From: JACMLD01 sp038229695
GTDB taxonomy: Bacteria > Bacteroidota > Bacteroidia > Chitinophagales > Chitinophagaceae
Length of the DNA stretch: 64,000 nt
Direction of reading: 5' to 3'
Assembly: GCA_038229695.1 (NCBI GenBank)
Contig: JBBROE010000002.1
Location: forward strand, 22,996 to 86,995
In this document: positions 8,794-17,504 of the stretch, in pieces
How positions within the stretch are numbered: the first letter of the stretch is position 1
Layout: each line of letters opens with the position of its first letter
Notes under the pieces: generated by a model
What the model saw: the letters and a program-made list of their open reading frames with translations, nothing else
Database searches by the model: none
What the model was told of the DNA's origin: nothing
Position numbers and translations under genes: made by a program

Positions 8794-9816
8794 TCAGGGA
8801 TTAATTTTTGCGAGCGACTGTACCGTTCTCCAGACACCTTCATCTGCGGGTATACCCAGTTCGCTGCTTTCTTCCCGGTTTTTTAAGGACTGCTCACCGG
8901 GGTAATAAATAGAGGCGTTTTCTTTAACCGGTAAAGACGACTGTACCTGCCGGATTGTTTCGCCTATCGCGTTGTCAATAAATTCCTGCGTATTGATAAG
9001 GGTGGGGTTGATAGCGATAAACACCTGGCAGCAACTGCCACAGCTGCCTTTATCGAATTTGTCGATACCGGCCGTGGTGAGTCCCCCGGAGAGCAGGCTG
9101 GCGATGACGTCCAGCATGATGGCAAAACCCGAGCCCTTCCAGTAACCCATCGGTAAAATTTGTCTGGAGTTTTCAATGGCTTCCGGGTCATCGGTAAGGA
9201 TGCCGTTATCGTTGAAGCCCCCGGGATAGGGTAATTTTTCCTGTTTGAGTTTGGTGCTGTTCAGTTTGCCATAGGAGTATTGAGACATGGCCATATCCAG
9301 CACCATATGACCTTCCTTCCGGGGTACCGCCATGATAAAGGGGTTGTTGCCGATGCCGCCGGATTTTGCGCCCCAGGCGGGCATGCAGGATTCCGTGTTG
9401 GTCCAGCATATGCCGATATAGCCTTTATCTGCTGCCTGCCAGCCATAGGCGCCGCCGCGCATCCAATGGGTGGTATTAAAAAGACTGACCAGGCCCAGCC
9501 CGTGCTGGGCTGCAATTTCCGTAGCGCGGTTCATGGCGAAGCGGGCGTTCAGGATTCCCGGTCCCATATGACCGTTATAGATCTCCAGTGCGCCCAGGTT
9601 CTTGTGAAGTTGGGGATTGGCATTAACGTCCACCCAGCCGCGGTGAATATAATCTACAAACCTTTCCACGCGGTTGAGGCCATGCGAAGAGACTCCATCG
9701 CGGCTGGATTCGGTATGGATGCGGGCGCAGGTGGAGGCCCTGTCGGCCGGCATTCCCGCGCGGGTGAAAGCCTGGGCGATGGTAGCTTTCATGTCTTCGA
9801 AAGGGATCCTGATCAT
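8794..9816 (-). CDS. Ldh family oxidoreductase, 2,3-diketo-L-gulonate reductase-like (YiaK)
   Basis: 340 residues from the ATG at 9816 (14 further codons upstream are unlike the family). NAD(P)H-dependent reductase of the malate/lactate/ureidoglycolate dehydrogenase type II fold. Long stretches match what I know of YiaK: the catalytic His in GVSSHGLNR (His45), HWMRGGAYGWQAADKGYIG, PAWGAKSGGIGNNP and ILPMGYWKGSG. YiaK reduces 2,3-diketo-L-gulonate in ascorbate or xylulose breakdown. None of the partner genes (kinase, decarboxylase, epimerase, TRAP transporter) is nearby, so the physiological substrate stays open. Confidence 0.92.
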   Translation of the reverse strand: MIRIPFEDMKATIAQAFTRAGMPADRASTCARIHTESSRDGVSSHGLNRVERFVDYIHRGWVDVNANPQLHKNLGALEIYNGHMGPGILNARFAMNRATEIAAQHGLGLVSLFNTTHWMRGGAYGWQAADKGYIGICWTNTESCMPAWGAKSGGIGNNPFIMAVPRKEGHMVLDMAMSQYSYGKLNSTKLKQEKLPYPGGFNDNGILTDDPEAIENSRQILPMGYWKGSGFAIMLDVIASLLSGGLTTAGIDKFDKGSCGSCCQVFIAINPTLINTQEFIDNAIGETIRQVQSSLPVKENASIYYPGEQSLKNREESSELGIPADEGVWRTVQSLAKINP

Positions 9817-10018
9817 GCGGTGAAAATTGAGGGTTGCTGCATAACGAATGTAAGGCAAAATGCGGAAGAGGCGGGCAGCAACAGAACGGCGGCCGGCCGG
9901 CGGATTTTGTATTCAACGGGCAGCCTGACACTGGAACGATCCCTGTTGTACTGCCGCTGAACGGAGCGCCGCAACGATGATGCCCGGGGTGATGCTGCCG
10001 GGCTCAAAAAAAAACCTG

Positions 10019-10459
10019 TCAGCGTTTGGAGGCAAAAAAGTTTTTCATAAGGGCCGTGCACTCATCCTTCAGTATCCCGTTGCTGATGGTGGTTTTGGGA
10101 TGGAAGGGCCAGTTGGGATCGGTGAGGTGTTTGTGGCCGTTTTTAACATCGTCTGCGCCCCAGACCACGCGGGCGATCTTGCCCCAGTACAGGGCGCCGG
10201 TACACATCAGGCAGGGCTCAACGGTGATAAAAATTGTCGCATCCGGCAGGTATTTGTTGCCGATGAAATTGAAGGCCGACGTGAGCGCAATAATTTCCGC
10301 GTGCGCTGTGGCATCGCCCAGTTTTTCCACCTGGTTATATCCGCGCGCGATGATCCTGTTGTTCATGACCACTATTGCGCCCACGGGAACTTCGCCTTCG
10401 TCGAACGCCTTGCGGGCTTCCGCCAGGGCCTGCCGCATGTAGTCTTCATCGGTCATCAT
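10019..10459 (-). CDS. Nucleoside deaminase, TadA-like
   Basis: 146 residues of the cytidine-deaminase-like zinc hydrolase fold. Zinc ligands and proton shuttle are all present: His53 and Glu55 in TAHAEI, Cys83 and Cys86 in EPCLMC. Length and the VPVGAIVV start fit tRNA adenosine-34 deaminase (TadA), which makes the wobble inosine. Guanine deaminase is the main alternative, because the C-terminus (DPNWPFHPKT) is like that of some GuaD-type proteins. A -7-like box ends four bases before the first ATG. Confidence 0.9.
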   Translation of the reverse strand: MMTDEDYMRQALAEARKAFDEGEVPVGAIVVMNNRIIARGYNQVEKLGDATAHAEIIALTSAFNFIGNKYLPDATIFITVEPCLMCTGALYWGKIARVVWGADDVKNGHKHLTDPNWPFHPKTTISNGILKDECTALMKNFFASKR

Positions 10460-10463
10460 GGCG

Positions 10464-10471
10464 TAAAGTTA
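10464..10471 (-). promoter_or_regulatory. -7 box next to the deaminase start
   Basis: TAACTTTA on the minus strand, seven of eight bases of TAnnTTTG, ends four bases before the ATG at 10459. No good -33 element is visible. If used, the message would start at or very near the start codon. Confidence 0.35.
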
Positions 10472-10570
10472 ATTAATGCCGCTTTCGCGGATTAAAATCG
10501 CAGTAAGGCTGGCTTTGGGTCACCCTGAAAAGAAATAAAAACTATCTTACCTTGCGATAATTTCAAAATT

Positions 10571-12415
10571 ATGATCAAGCACCAGGAAGTATTAAACGAC
10601 GTAGTGATCAAGTTTGCCGGGGACAGTGGAGATGGGATGCAGCTTACCGGCAGCCAGTTTACCAATAACACGGCCCTCATGGGGATCGACCTCGCTACCT
10701 TTCCTGATTTCCCGGCGGAGATTCGTGCGCCCCAGGGCACGCTGCCGGGGGTGAGTGGCTACCAGCTCCGTTTCAGCAGTGACCGCGTGTTTACCCCGGG
10801 TGATGAAAGTGATGTGCTGGTGGCCATGAATGCCGCTGCGCTGAAGGCCAACCTGCGTGGTTTAAAAAAAGGCGGTAAAATTATTGCCAATACCGATGGA
10901 TTCGACAGCAAGAACCTGCGGCTGGCCAATTACCCTGAAGGCGTGAACCCGCTTGAAGACAACAGCCTGGACAGTTACACCGTCTTTAAGATTGATGTAA
11001 CCAAGATGACCCGGGAAGCCCTGAAGGACATCAACATGGGGATGAAGGAAAAAGACCGCGCCAAAAACATGTTCGTGCTCGGTTTCCTGTATTGGATGTA
11101 TAACCGCGAAATGGAAAATACCATCCAGTTCTTCAAAGATAAATTTGGGAAGAAGCCGGAGATCCTGGAGAGTAATATTAAAGCGCTCCGTGCCGGTTAT
11201 CATTTTGGCGATACCACTGAAACGTTTACCACCACCTATAAAGTGGAGAAGGCAAAGATGCAACCGGGCGTGTACCGCAGCATCATGGGCAACCAGGCGC
11301 TGGCGTACGGGCTGATTGCCGCTTCCCAGAAAAGCGGGCTGCCCCTTTTTCTCGGATCCTATCCCATTACACCGGCATCGGACATATTGCATGAGTTGAG
11401 CCGGTATAAGAATTTCGGGGTGAAGACCTTTCAGGCCGAGGATGAGATTGCCGCAATAACTTCGGCTATCGGCGCTTCTTATGGAGGCAGCCTGGCTGTA
11501 ACCACTACTTCCGGTCCGGGTATGGCGCTGAAAGCCGAAGCCATGGGCCTGGCGGTGATGATGGAAATACCGCTGCTGATCATCGACGTCCAGCGGGGTG
11601 GCCCCTCTACGGGGCTGCCTACCAAAACTGAGCAAAGCGATCTGCTGCAGGCCTATTATGGCCGAAATGGGGAATGCCCGATGCCGGTCATCGCCTCCTC
11701 TACCCCGAGCGATTGTTTTGAAATGATTTATGAAGCCGCCCGCATCTCCGTACAGCATATGACGCCGGTGATATTCCTGAGCGATGGCTACATCGCCAAT
11801 GGCGCAGAGCCATGGAAATTTCCCAATGCAGATGATCTGCCCCCGATTGAGGTGGTTTTTAAAACAGAACTGGGCGATGGGGAAGAAAAGTTTCAGCCTT
11901 ACCTGCGTGATGAAAAACTGGTGCGTCCCTGGGCGGTGCCGGGCACAAAAGCGCTGGAACACCGGGTGGGCGGTCTTGAAAAACAGAACGTCACCGGGAA
12001 CGTGAATTATGAACCGGAGAATCACCAGCTGATGGTGAAAATCCGCCAGGAGAAAGTAGATAAAATTGCGGAATACATCCCGGAGCAAAAGCTGGACAGC
12101 GGTCCTGAAAAAGGCAAGATCCTGGTCCTGGGCTGGGGTTCTACCTATGGCGCGATAAAAAGTGCGCTGGCAGAGTTGCAGGCCGAAGGTCATGCGGTAA
12201 GCCATGCGCATATCCGTTATATGCGTCCGTTTCCCCGGAACCTGGGCGATATGATCCGAAATTTTGAGCAGGTGTTGGTGCCGGAGATCAACAATGGCCA
12301 GCTGATCAAAATTATCCGGGATGTTTATTTTACTGATGCCAGGGGGTACAACAAAATTATGGGTGTACCCATCACCAAATCGGAGATGCTGGATGTCCTT
12401 AAAAAAATGCTCTAA
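10571..12415 (+). CDS. 2-oxoacid:acceptor oxidoreductase, fused gamma/alpha subunit
   Basis: 614 residues. Residues 1 to about 190 form the gamma domain (VIKFAGDSGDGMQLTG); from about 205 on is the alpha (pyrimidine-binding) domain with GNQALAYGLIAASQ, SYPITPASDILHEL and the GGPSTGLPTKTEQSDLLQA motif. This is the KorA/OforA form that oxidatively decarboxylates 2-oxoglutarate or other 2-oxoacids to acyl-CoA, passing electrons to ferredoxin. Catalysis needs a TPP- and iron-sulfur-binding beta subunit, normally the next gene; here a small unrelated ORF overlaps the stop codon by one base instead. Either beta is encoded elsewhere or the locus was rearranged. Confidence 0.93.
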   Translation: MIKHQEVLNDVVIKFAGDSGDGMQLTGSQFTNNTALMGIDLATFPDFPAEIRAPQGTLPGVSGYQLRFSSDRVFTPGDESDVLVAMNAAALKANLRGLKKGGKIIANTDGFDSKNLRLANYPEGVNPLEDNSLDSYTVFKIDVTKMTREALKDINMGMKEKDRAKNMFVLGFLYWMYNREMENTIQFFKDKFGKKPEILESNIKALRAGYHFGDTTETFTTTYKVEKAKMQPGVYRSIMGNQALAYGLIAASQKSGLPLFLGSYPITPASDILHELSRYKNFGVKTFQAEDEIAAITSAIGASYGGSLAVTTTSGPGMALKAEAMGLAVMMEIPLLIIDVQRGGPSTGLPTKTEQSDLLQAYYGRNGECPMPVIASSTPSDCFEMIYEAARISVQHMTPVIFLSDGYIANGAEPWKFPNADDLPPIEVVFKTELGDGEEKFQPYLRDEKLVRPWAVPGTKALEHRVGGLEKQNVTGNVNYEPENHQLMVKIRQEKVDKIAEYIPEQKLDSGPEKGKILVLGWGSTYGAIKSALAELQAEGHAVSHAHIRYMRPFPRNLGDMIRNFEQVLVPEINNGQLIKIIRDVYFTDARGYNKIMGVPITKSEMLDVLKKML

Positions 12416-12792
12416 TGGCAACGCCTGGTTTTATAGAAATTTTTGAACGCATCCGCGAGCGGCTCCTGGGTTATGCCGGGCAGATGGAGGTCCGCAGCCC
12501 GCCCTCAGCCTGTCACCTGTACATCGTCAACGACGTTGAACTCGCCGGCCGCAAATACAAGGAATGTTATTTCAGTGGGGTTGCCATAAAAAAGACGATG
12601 GTAGCGTTTTATTTTTTCCCGATTTATTCCCATCCCGGCCAGCTTAGTGTGCCTGTGGCGATACAAAAGAACCTGAAGGGTAAAAGCTGTTTCAACTTTA
12701 CGTCGCTTTCGGCTGAACAGGAAAAGGCTGTTGCCGAATTACTGGAGGCGGGCGCCGTTTTTTACCGGGCGCAGCATATCCTTCCGGCCTGA
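12415..12792 (+). CDS. Hypothetical protein coupled to the oxidoreductase subunit
   Basis: 125 residues, starting inside the upstream stop codon (TAATG overlap), which means coupled translation. No signal peptide or span. The middle (TMVAFYFFPIYSHPGQ) and the end (LKGKSCFNF, then an acidic helix) recall the DUF1801/YdhG-like fold, found in small proteins sometimes called iron chaperones; the match is by eye only. Its place after a ferredoxin-linked enzyme subunit might mean a link to iron-sulfur handling, but that is speculation. Confidence 0.75.
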   Translation: MATPGFIEIFERIRERLLGYAGQMEVRSPPSACHLYIVNDVELAGRKYKECYFSGVAIKKTMVAFYFFPIYSHPGQLSVPVAIQKNLKGKSCFNFTSLSAEQEKAVAELLEAGAVFYRAQHILPA

Positions 12793-12863
12793 TAGCCCGT
12801 TCGCCCTGTCGCATTTTACCCTTGTCCGCTCCTGCGCCTGCCCGGTTTCAGGGGGGCTTTGCT

Positions 12864-12871
12864 TATCTTTA
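12864..12871 (+). promoter_or_regulatory. -7 box next to pheS
   Basis: TATCTTTA, seven of eight bases of TAnnTTTG, ends four bases before the pheS ATG at 12876. No clear -33 element. Confidence 0.35.
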
Positions 12872-12875
12872 CGGC

Positions 12876-13907
12876 ATGGAAGAGCTGTTGCAGCAAATTG
12901 ATACTTATAAAATAGAAATTGAAGGACTGACTTTAACCGATGCCGCTTCGCTTGAAGCTTACCGCATACGGTTCCTGGGTTCAAAGGGCCTCCTGAAATC
13001 CATGATGGGCGAGATGAAAAATGTGCCGGTGGAACAGAAGAAGTCGTTCGGCCAGGTGATGAATGATTTTAAGCAGTTCGCCGAAGCCAAGTATGAAGCC
13101 GCCAAACCTGTTGGTGAAGGCAGCCACGCGCAGCAAGCCGATGCCGTTGATATAAGCCTGCCGGGCGATGATGTTCCCCTGGGCAGCCGGCATCCCATCA
13201 GCCTGATGCGCAACAAGATCATCGAGATATTCGGTCGCCTTGGTTTTGCTGTGGCCGATGGCCCCGAGATTGAAGACGACTTTCACAACTTCACTGCCCT
13301 GAACCTGCCGGAGCACCACCCGGCAAGGGATATGCAGGATACCTTCTACGTACAGCAAAATCCAGACTGGCTGTTGCGCACCCATACCAGCAATGTGCAA
13401 ATCAGGGAGATGGAAAAGGGCAAACTGCCCCTGCGCATCATTATGCCGGGCCGGGTGTACCGCAATGAAACCGTCAGCGCCCGCAGCCACTGTTTCTTCC
13501 ACCAGGTGGAGGGATTGTACATTGACGAAAATGTATCGTTTGCCGATTTGAAACAGACGCTGTATTTCTTTGTGCAGGAGATGTATGGAAAAAATATAAA
13601 AATCCGTTTTCGGCCGAGTTATTTCCCCTTCACCGAACCCAGCGCCGAAATGGATATCGAGTGCCAGATCTGCCATGGCAAGGGATGCAGCATCTGCAAA
13701 CAGACAGGCTGGCTGGAAATTTTAGGCTGTGGTATGGTGCACCCGAACGTGCTTACCCAGTGCGGCATAGATCCGAATAAATTTACCGGTTTTGCTTTCG
13801 GCATGGGCATTGAAAGACCGACACTCTTGAAATATGGTATCAATGACATCCGGTTATTCAGCGAAAATGATGTGCGGTTTCTCCGGCAGTTTACCAGTGC
13901 GGTGTAG
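12876..13907 (+). CDS. pheS: Phenylalanine--tRNA ligase alpha subunit
   Basis: 343 residues from the ATG at 12876; the frame opens at 12822 but the extra 18 residues are not family-like. Charges tRNA-Phe as an alpha2-beta2 enzyme with PheT. Seen: the N-terminal coiled-coil that binds tRNA (residues 1-85), motif 2 (GRVYRNETVSARSHCFFHQVEG) and motif 3 near the C-terminus (GFAFGMGIERPTLLKYGI). An internal Cys cluster (CQICHGKGCSICKQTGW, about residue 268) is seen in many bacterial PheS. pheT is not adjacent, which is common in Bacteroidota. Confidence 0.97.
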   Translation: MEELLQQIDTYKIEIEGLTLTDAASLEAYRIRFLGSKGLLKSMMGEMKNVPVEQKKSFGQVMNDFKQFAEAKYEAAKPVGEGSHAQQADAVDISLPGDDVPLGSRHPISLMRNKIIEIFGRLGFAVADGPEIEDDFHNFTALNLPEHHPARDMQDTFYVQQNPDWLLRTHTSNVQIREMEKGKLPLRIIMPGRVYRNETVSARSHCFFHQVEGLYIDENVSFADLKQTLYFFVQEMYGKNIKIRFRPSYFPFTEPSAEMDIECQICHGKGCSICKQTGWLEILGCGMVHPNVLTQCGIDPNKFTGFAFGMGIERPTLLKYGINDIRLFSENDVRFLRQFTSAV

Positions 13908-13933
13908 CGAAGTTTTGCTGCGCGATGAAATGG

Positions 13934-14842
13934 TCAGCTACCGGTGAGGTTCCGGAAAACGTCTTCTAGTTTTTGTTCGCCGCTCTGGAGCGATACGATA
14001 TTGAAGTTGCGCTGAAGCGAGAGCGACAGCAGTTCCCGTTTTACATCGTGTTCGCCGGTGCAAACCAGTTCAAAGCTATTTTGAGGAAATGCGTGTACAG
14101 CCGCAACGCCAGGCAATTGCTGCAGTAATTCCGTTGAAACGGTTTCGCGGAAACTTACTTTTACCACTTCGCGGGCTGCGGACTGCTTTCTCAATCCTTC
14201 GAGGGTGTTATCGGCAACCAGCTCACCATGATTGATGATCAGCACGCGGTCACAGAGGGCTTCTACCTCGGGAAGGATATGAGAGGAAAAGAGTACCGTT
14301 TTTTCTTTGCCCAGTTTTTTGATGACTTCCCTGATTTCAACAATCTGGTTGGGATCAAGTCCGGTGGTGGGTTCGTCCAGGATCAGTACTTCCGGATCGT
14401 GAATCATCGCTGCGGCAAGTCCTACCCGTTGTTTATACCCTTTCGACAACTGCCCGATTTTTTTTTTGCTTTCAGGGGTAAGTCCGACCGTGGCGATGAT
14501 GGCCTCCACCCGCTTACCGGCCTGCGGAATTTGTTGAATGCCGGCGATGAAGCGCAGGTATTCCCGTACATACATATCGTAATACAGGGCGTTGGATTCC
14601 GGGAGATAACCGATTTTCTGTTTGGTTTGCAGCGGGTGGGCAGCCACGTCGATGCCGCATACCGTTACTTTTCCTGCGTCGGCGGCGAGGTAACCGGTGA
14701 TGATTTTCATGGTGGTGGATTTGCCTGCGCCGTTCGGTCCGAGGAAACCCACTATTTCACCACTGGCGGCGGAGAACGAGATGTTGTTCACGGCTTTCTG
14801 TATACCGTAAATTTTCGTGAGCCCGCTTACTTCAATTGACAT
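13934..14842 (-). CDS. gldA: Gliding-motility ABC transporter ATP-binding protein GldA
   Basis: 302 residues from the ATG at 14842. Seen: Walker A GPNGAGKST (35-43), signature LSKGYKQRVGLAAAM, Walker B and D-loop VLILDEPTTGLDP, and a C-terminal domain that ends in QKLEDVFRNLTG. The close fit over the first 220 residues to GldA-type ATPases suggests it energises the GldFG membrane pair needed for gliding in Flavobacterium; in other Bacteroidota, homologues may serve general export. gldF and gldG are not in the window. A -7-like box ends four bases before the start. Confidence 0.85.
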   Translation of the reverse strand: MSIEVSGLTKIYGIQKAVNNISFSAASGEIVGFLGPNGAGKSTTMKIITGYLAADAGKVTVCGIDVAAHPLQTKQKIGYLPESNALYYDMYVREYLRFIAGIQQIPQAGKRVEAIIATVGLTPESKKKIGQLSKGYKQRVGLAAAMIHDPEVLILDEPTTGLDPNQIVEIREVIKKLGKEKTVLFSSHILPEVEALCDRVLIINHGELVADNTLEGLRKQSAAREVVKVSFRETVSTELLQQLPGVAAVHAFPQNSFELVCTGEHDVKRELLSLSLQRNFNIVSLQSGEQKLEDVFRNLTGS

Positions 14843-14846
14843 GGGG

Positions 14847-14854
14847 TAAAAGTA
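14847..14854 (-). promoter_or_regulatory. -7 box next to gldA
   Basis: TACTTTTA on the minus strand, seven of eight bases of TAnnTTTG, four bases before the ATG. No convincing -33 element. Confidence 0.35.
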
Positions 14855-14907
14855 CAAATCAAAAACCGAAAAGACTCCGGTGATAGCAGGGGGTAGCCAG
14901 GCGTGGA

Positions 14908-15144
14908 TTAATCTATCCGCCGGGCATCATCATATTCCCCCTTAAAGGCGTACCAGCCGAAAATGACAAGCCCAGTGGCTACGGGGATAAAGATGGCGAT
15001 GATAATTATCCAGGGCAGGGGCCTGCTGATATCGCCTTTGCCGGACGCGCTGATATGGGCTGCCGCGGACTTAAGGAGGAGGAAGAAGAGTACGGGTGCC
15101 AGTGCCATCCAAACAATGCCTAACCATCTTTTAAGCTGATTCAT
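14908..15144 (-). CDS. Small two-span membrane protein, DUF6814-like
   Basis: 78 residues with two transmembrane helices (about 8-28 and 44-66) and a polar C-terminal tail (GEYDDARRID). It sits 11 bases behind the MHS-type transporter, so the two are one transcript. From memory, small proteins of this kind (DUF6814) repeatedly accompany such transporters in Bacteroidota, which would make it an accessory subunit; this is inference from context. Confidence 0.8.
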   Translation of the reverse strand: MNQLKRWLGIVWMALAPVLFFLLLKSAAAHISASGKGDISRPLPWIIIIAIFIPVATGLVIFGWYAFKGEYDDARRID

Positions 15145-15155
15145 AAACTACTGAT

Positions 15156-16664
15156 TTAAGTGAGGTCAGGGTCCGCCGCTTTATTACTGATGTAGAGACT
15201 GCCGATGATAAAGCAGAGGCCGCCAACTATTATCGGGTACCAGAGGCCGGACAGGTAATTGGTACCGGGCAGCGTGGTGATTAATGTAGCAATAAAGGGC
15301 ACCAGCCCGCCAAAAACGCCGTTACCGATATGGTAGGGCAGCGACATGGAGGTGTAGCGGATGCGGGTGGGAAACAGTTCAACAAGAAAGGCAGCCACGG
15401 GTCCATACACCATGGCCACAAAGACCACCATGAGTGCAATGTAGGCGATCATGCTGATGCGGCCTGTTTCTCCCAGGGTGGTAATTTTGGTGACCACCGC
15501 CGGTTGCTTTTCACCAGTTGACCGGGTGACCTGTTTGCTGCTGATGAGCTGGCTGCTGCCATCCTCAAAGAAATTACTGATGGTAGTGGTATGCAGGGAG
15601 TCTGACGTGCCGGGAACCAGGGAAGCGGCGCGGTCGATCTTTACCTGGCCGGCCAGGATCGTTTTTTGGGTGACGTCCGCCGTGTTATACATCTGCCGGA
15701 ATACCGGGCGGTACAGCAACACGCCCAGCAGCATACCGGCCAGCATAATATTTTTCCGGCCCCATTTATCCGAGAGGCTTCCGAAGATGACGAAGAAGGG
15801 GGTGGCAATGACCAGGGCCACGAGGATGATGGTATTGGCTTGTTCGTAATCCAGTAGGCATTTGGTGAGGATGAAACTCTGCGCATAAAACTGGCTGGTG
15901 TACCAGATCACGCCCTGGCCCATGGTTACACCGAACAGGGCCAGCAGCACCATTTTAAAGTTGCCTTTACGGGCGAAGCTTTCGCGCAGGGGGTTTGCCG
16001 ATGTGGTGCCGCTGGCTTTGAGCTTTGCAAAGAGCGGGCTTTCTTTCATCCTCAAGCGGATAAAGATGGATACCGCAACCAGTACAATCGACAGCAGGAA
16101 CGGGATACGCCAGCCAAAGCCATTGGCAAAATTTTCGACACCGGTAATCCGCCGCACGGATAGAATGACCACGAGGCTCAGAAAAAGACCGAGGGTCGCG
16201 GTGGTTTGAATAAAGCTGGTGTAATAGCCTCTCCGGTGAGCAGGCACCTGTTCGGCTACATAGGTGGCCGCGCCGCCGTATTCACCGCCCAGTGCGAGAC
16301 CCTGAACCAGCCGGAGCAGGAGGATCAGCAACGGCGCCCAGCCGCCGATGGTGGCATAACCCGGTACACAGCCGATCAGGAAAGTGGCGCCGCCCATGAG
16401 GATAAGCGTGAGCAGGAAGGTGTATTTCCTGCCGATGCGGTCACCGAGGCGGCCGAATACCAACGCCCCAAACGGCCGGACAATGAAGCCCGCTGCAAAG
16501 GTAGCCAGGGTGGACAGCAGGGCTGCAGTTGGATTGGTATCCGGGAAAAATTTATGGGCGATGATCGTCGACAGGCTGCCGAAAATATAGAAGTCGTACC
16601 ATTCTATAAGTGTCCCTGCCGAAGAGGCCGTGATCACTTTCCAGATTTCTTTGGTGGAAGTCAT
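15156..16664 (-). CDS. MFS transporter, metabolite:H+ symporter (MHS) type
   Basis: 502 residues, inner membrane, about twelve spans. MHS hallmarks: SSAGTLIEWYDFYIFG at the N-terminus, GRLGDRIGRKYTFL after span 2, VQGLALGGEYGGAATYVAEQVPAHRRGYYTS (read in parts) around span 4. Likely substrates are organic acids or osmolytes, as in KgtP and ProP. Oddity: residues about 328-402 form a hydrophilic insert between spans where normal MHS proteins have a short loop. It is followed by the small membrane protein in the same unit. Confidence 0.9.
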   Translation of the reverse strand: MTSTKEIWKVITASSAGTLIEWYDFYIFGSLSTIIAHKFFPDTNPTAALLSTLATFAAGFIVRPFGALVFGRLGDRIGRKYTFLLTLILMGGATFLIGCVPGYATIGGWAPLLILLLRLVQGLALGGEYGGAATYVAEQVPAHRRGYYTSFIQTTATLGLFLSLVVILSVRRITGVENFANGFGWRIPFLLSIVLVAVSIFIRLRMKESPLFAKLKASGTTSANPLRESFARKGNFKMVLLALFGVTMGQGVIWYTSQFYAQSFILTKCLLDYEQANTIILVALVIATPFFVIFGSLSDKWGRKNIMLAGMLLGVLLYRPVFRQMYNTADVTQKTILAGQVKIDRAASLVPGTSDSLHTTTISNFFEDGSSQLISSKQVTRSTGEKQPAVVTKITTLGETGRISMIAYIALMVVFVAMVYGPVAAFLVELFPTRIRYTSMSLPYHIGNGVFGGLVPFIATLITTLPGTNYLSGLWYPIIVGGLCFIIGSLYISNKAADPDLT

Positions 16665-16760
16665 ATCGCAATTAATCTGGAATGAATGTAGGCAATATAA
16701 GCACTACCCGGAAAAAATTATGCCATTGCGGGGAGCGCATCATACGGCGGAACAAACAGC

Positions 16761-17396
16761 TTAGAGGTCGTCGTATTCGTAGATTTGATCGATGTGTGTG
16801 CCGGCCTTCATTTCAAACACCGGGTTGATGATGCCGTCCGTGAGGCCATATACCCAGCCGTGGATATCCGGGCGTTGCTCATGTTTCCAGGCCCGCTGGA
16901 TGATGGATGTTTTTGCGAGGTTAAACACCTGTTCCACGACATTGAGCTCGGTAAGCCGGTTTATTCTTTTTTCTTCATCGGCGATGGCATCCAGCTCGGT
17001 ACGGTGAAGGCGGTAGACATCTTTGATATTCCGCAGCCACATGTTAAGGACGGCCTTGAAATCATTGTTGGTAATGGCCGCTTTAATACCGCCGCAACCA
17101 TAATGCCCGCACACGATGACATGTTTTACGCGGAGATGATTGACGGCAAAATCCAGTACGCTGAGCAGGTTTACATCGGTGTTGACGACGATATTGGCGA
17201 CATTCCGGTGTACAAATATTTCACCGGGCTGGGTGCCGGTAATCTGGTTGGCGGGCACTCGGCTGTCGCTGCAGCCAATCCAAAGAAATTCCGGGGTCTG
17301 CAGAAGTGCCAGCTGCCTGAAATAGGCAGGGTCCTTATCCACCATCTCCGATGCCCAGGTCTTGTTATCGGCCAAAAGTTTCTCGTAAGGTTCCAT
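16761..17396 (-). CDS. Beta-class carbonic anhydrase (first copy)
   Basis: 211 residues; interconverts CO2 and bicarbonate. Zinc ligands by family: Cys42, His98 and Cys101, with Asp44 of the Asp-Arg pair (GCSDSRVPAN and CGHYGCGG). No signal peptide, so cytosolic. It is close to its neighbour (shared layout over the first 110 residues), showing a tandem duplication. A terminator lies between the two, so this copy likely has its own promoter. Confidence 0.95.
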   Translation of the reverse strand: MEPYEKLLADNKTWASEMVDKDPAYFRQLALLQTPEFLWIGCSDSRVPANQITGTQPGEIFVHRNVANIVVNTDVNLLSVLDFAVNHLRVKHVIVCGHYGCGGIKAAITNNDFKAVLNMWLRNIKDVYRLHRTELDAIADEEKRINRLTELNVVEQVFNLAKTSIIQRAWKHEQRPDIHGWVYGLTDGIINPVFEMKAGTHIDQIYEYDDL

Positions 17397-17443
17397 GGTA
17401 TGAAGATACTTTTTTCAGGCCGACTACACCCTTGGGGCAAGAT

Positions 17444-17475
17444 AAAAAAATTGCCGGACCGTTAAGGGCCCGGCA
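17444..17475 (-). terminator. Terminator between the two carbonic anhydrase genes
   Basis: On the minus strand a nine-base stem (TGCCGGGCC / GGTCCGGCA, one wobble pair) with a six-base loop is followed by seven Ts. It would end the SulP-carbonic anhydrase transcript before the second anhydrase gene. Confidence 0.75.
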
Positions 17476-17504
17476 GGAGAAAATGCGTTCGGAGACGCTG
17501 GGTC

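Noticed and set aside
9985..10018. Hairpin plus A run after the deaminase gene
   Set aside because: On the relevant strand the T run comes before the hairpin, the wrong order for an intrinsic terminator.
10862..12421. Long open frame (519 codons) on the strand opposite the oxidoreductase subunit gene
   Set aside because: The translation is rich in His, Arg and Phe with no domain, and it mirrors the codon pattern of a certain gene on the other strand.
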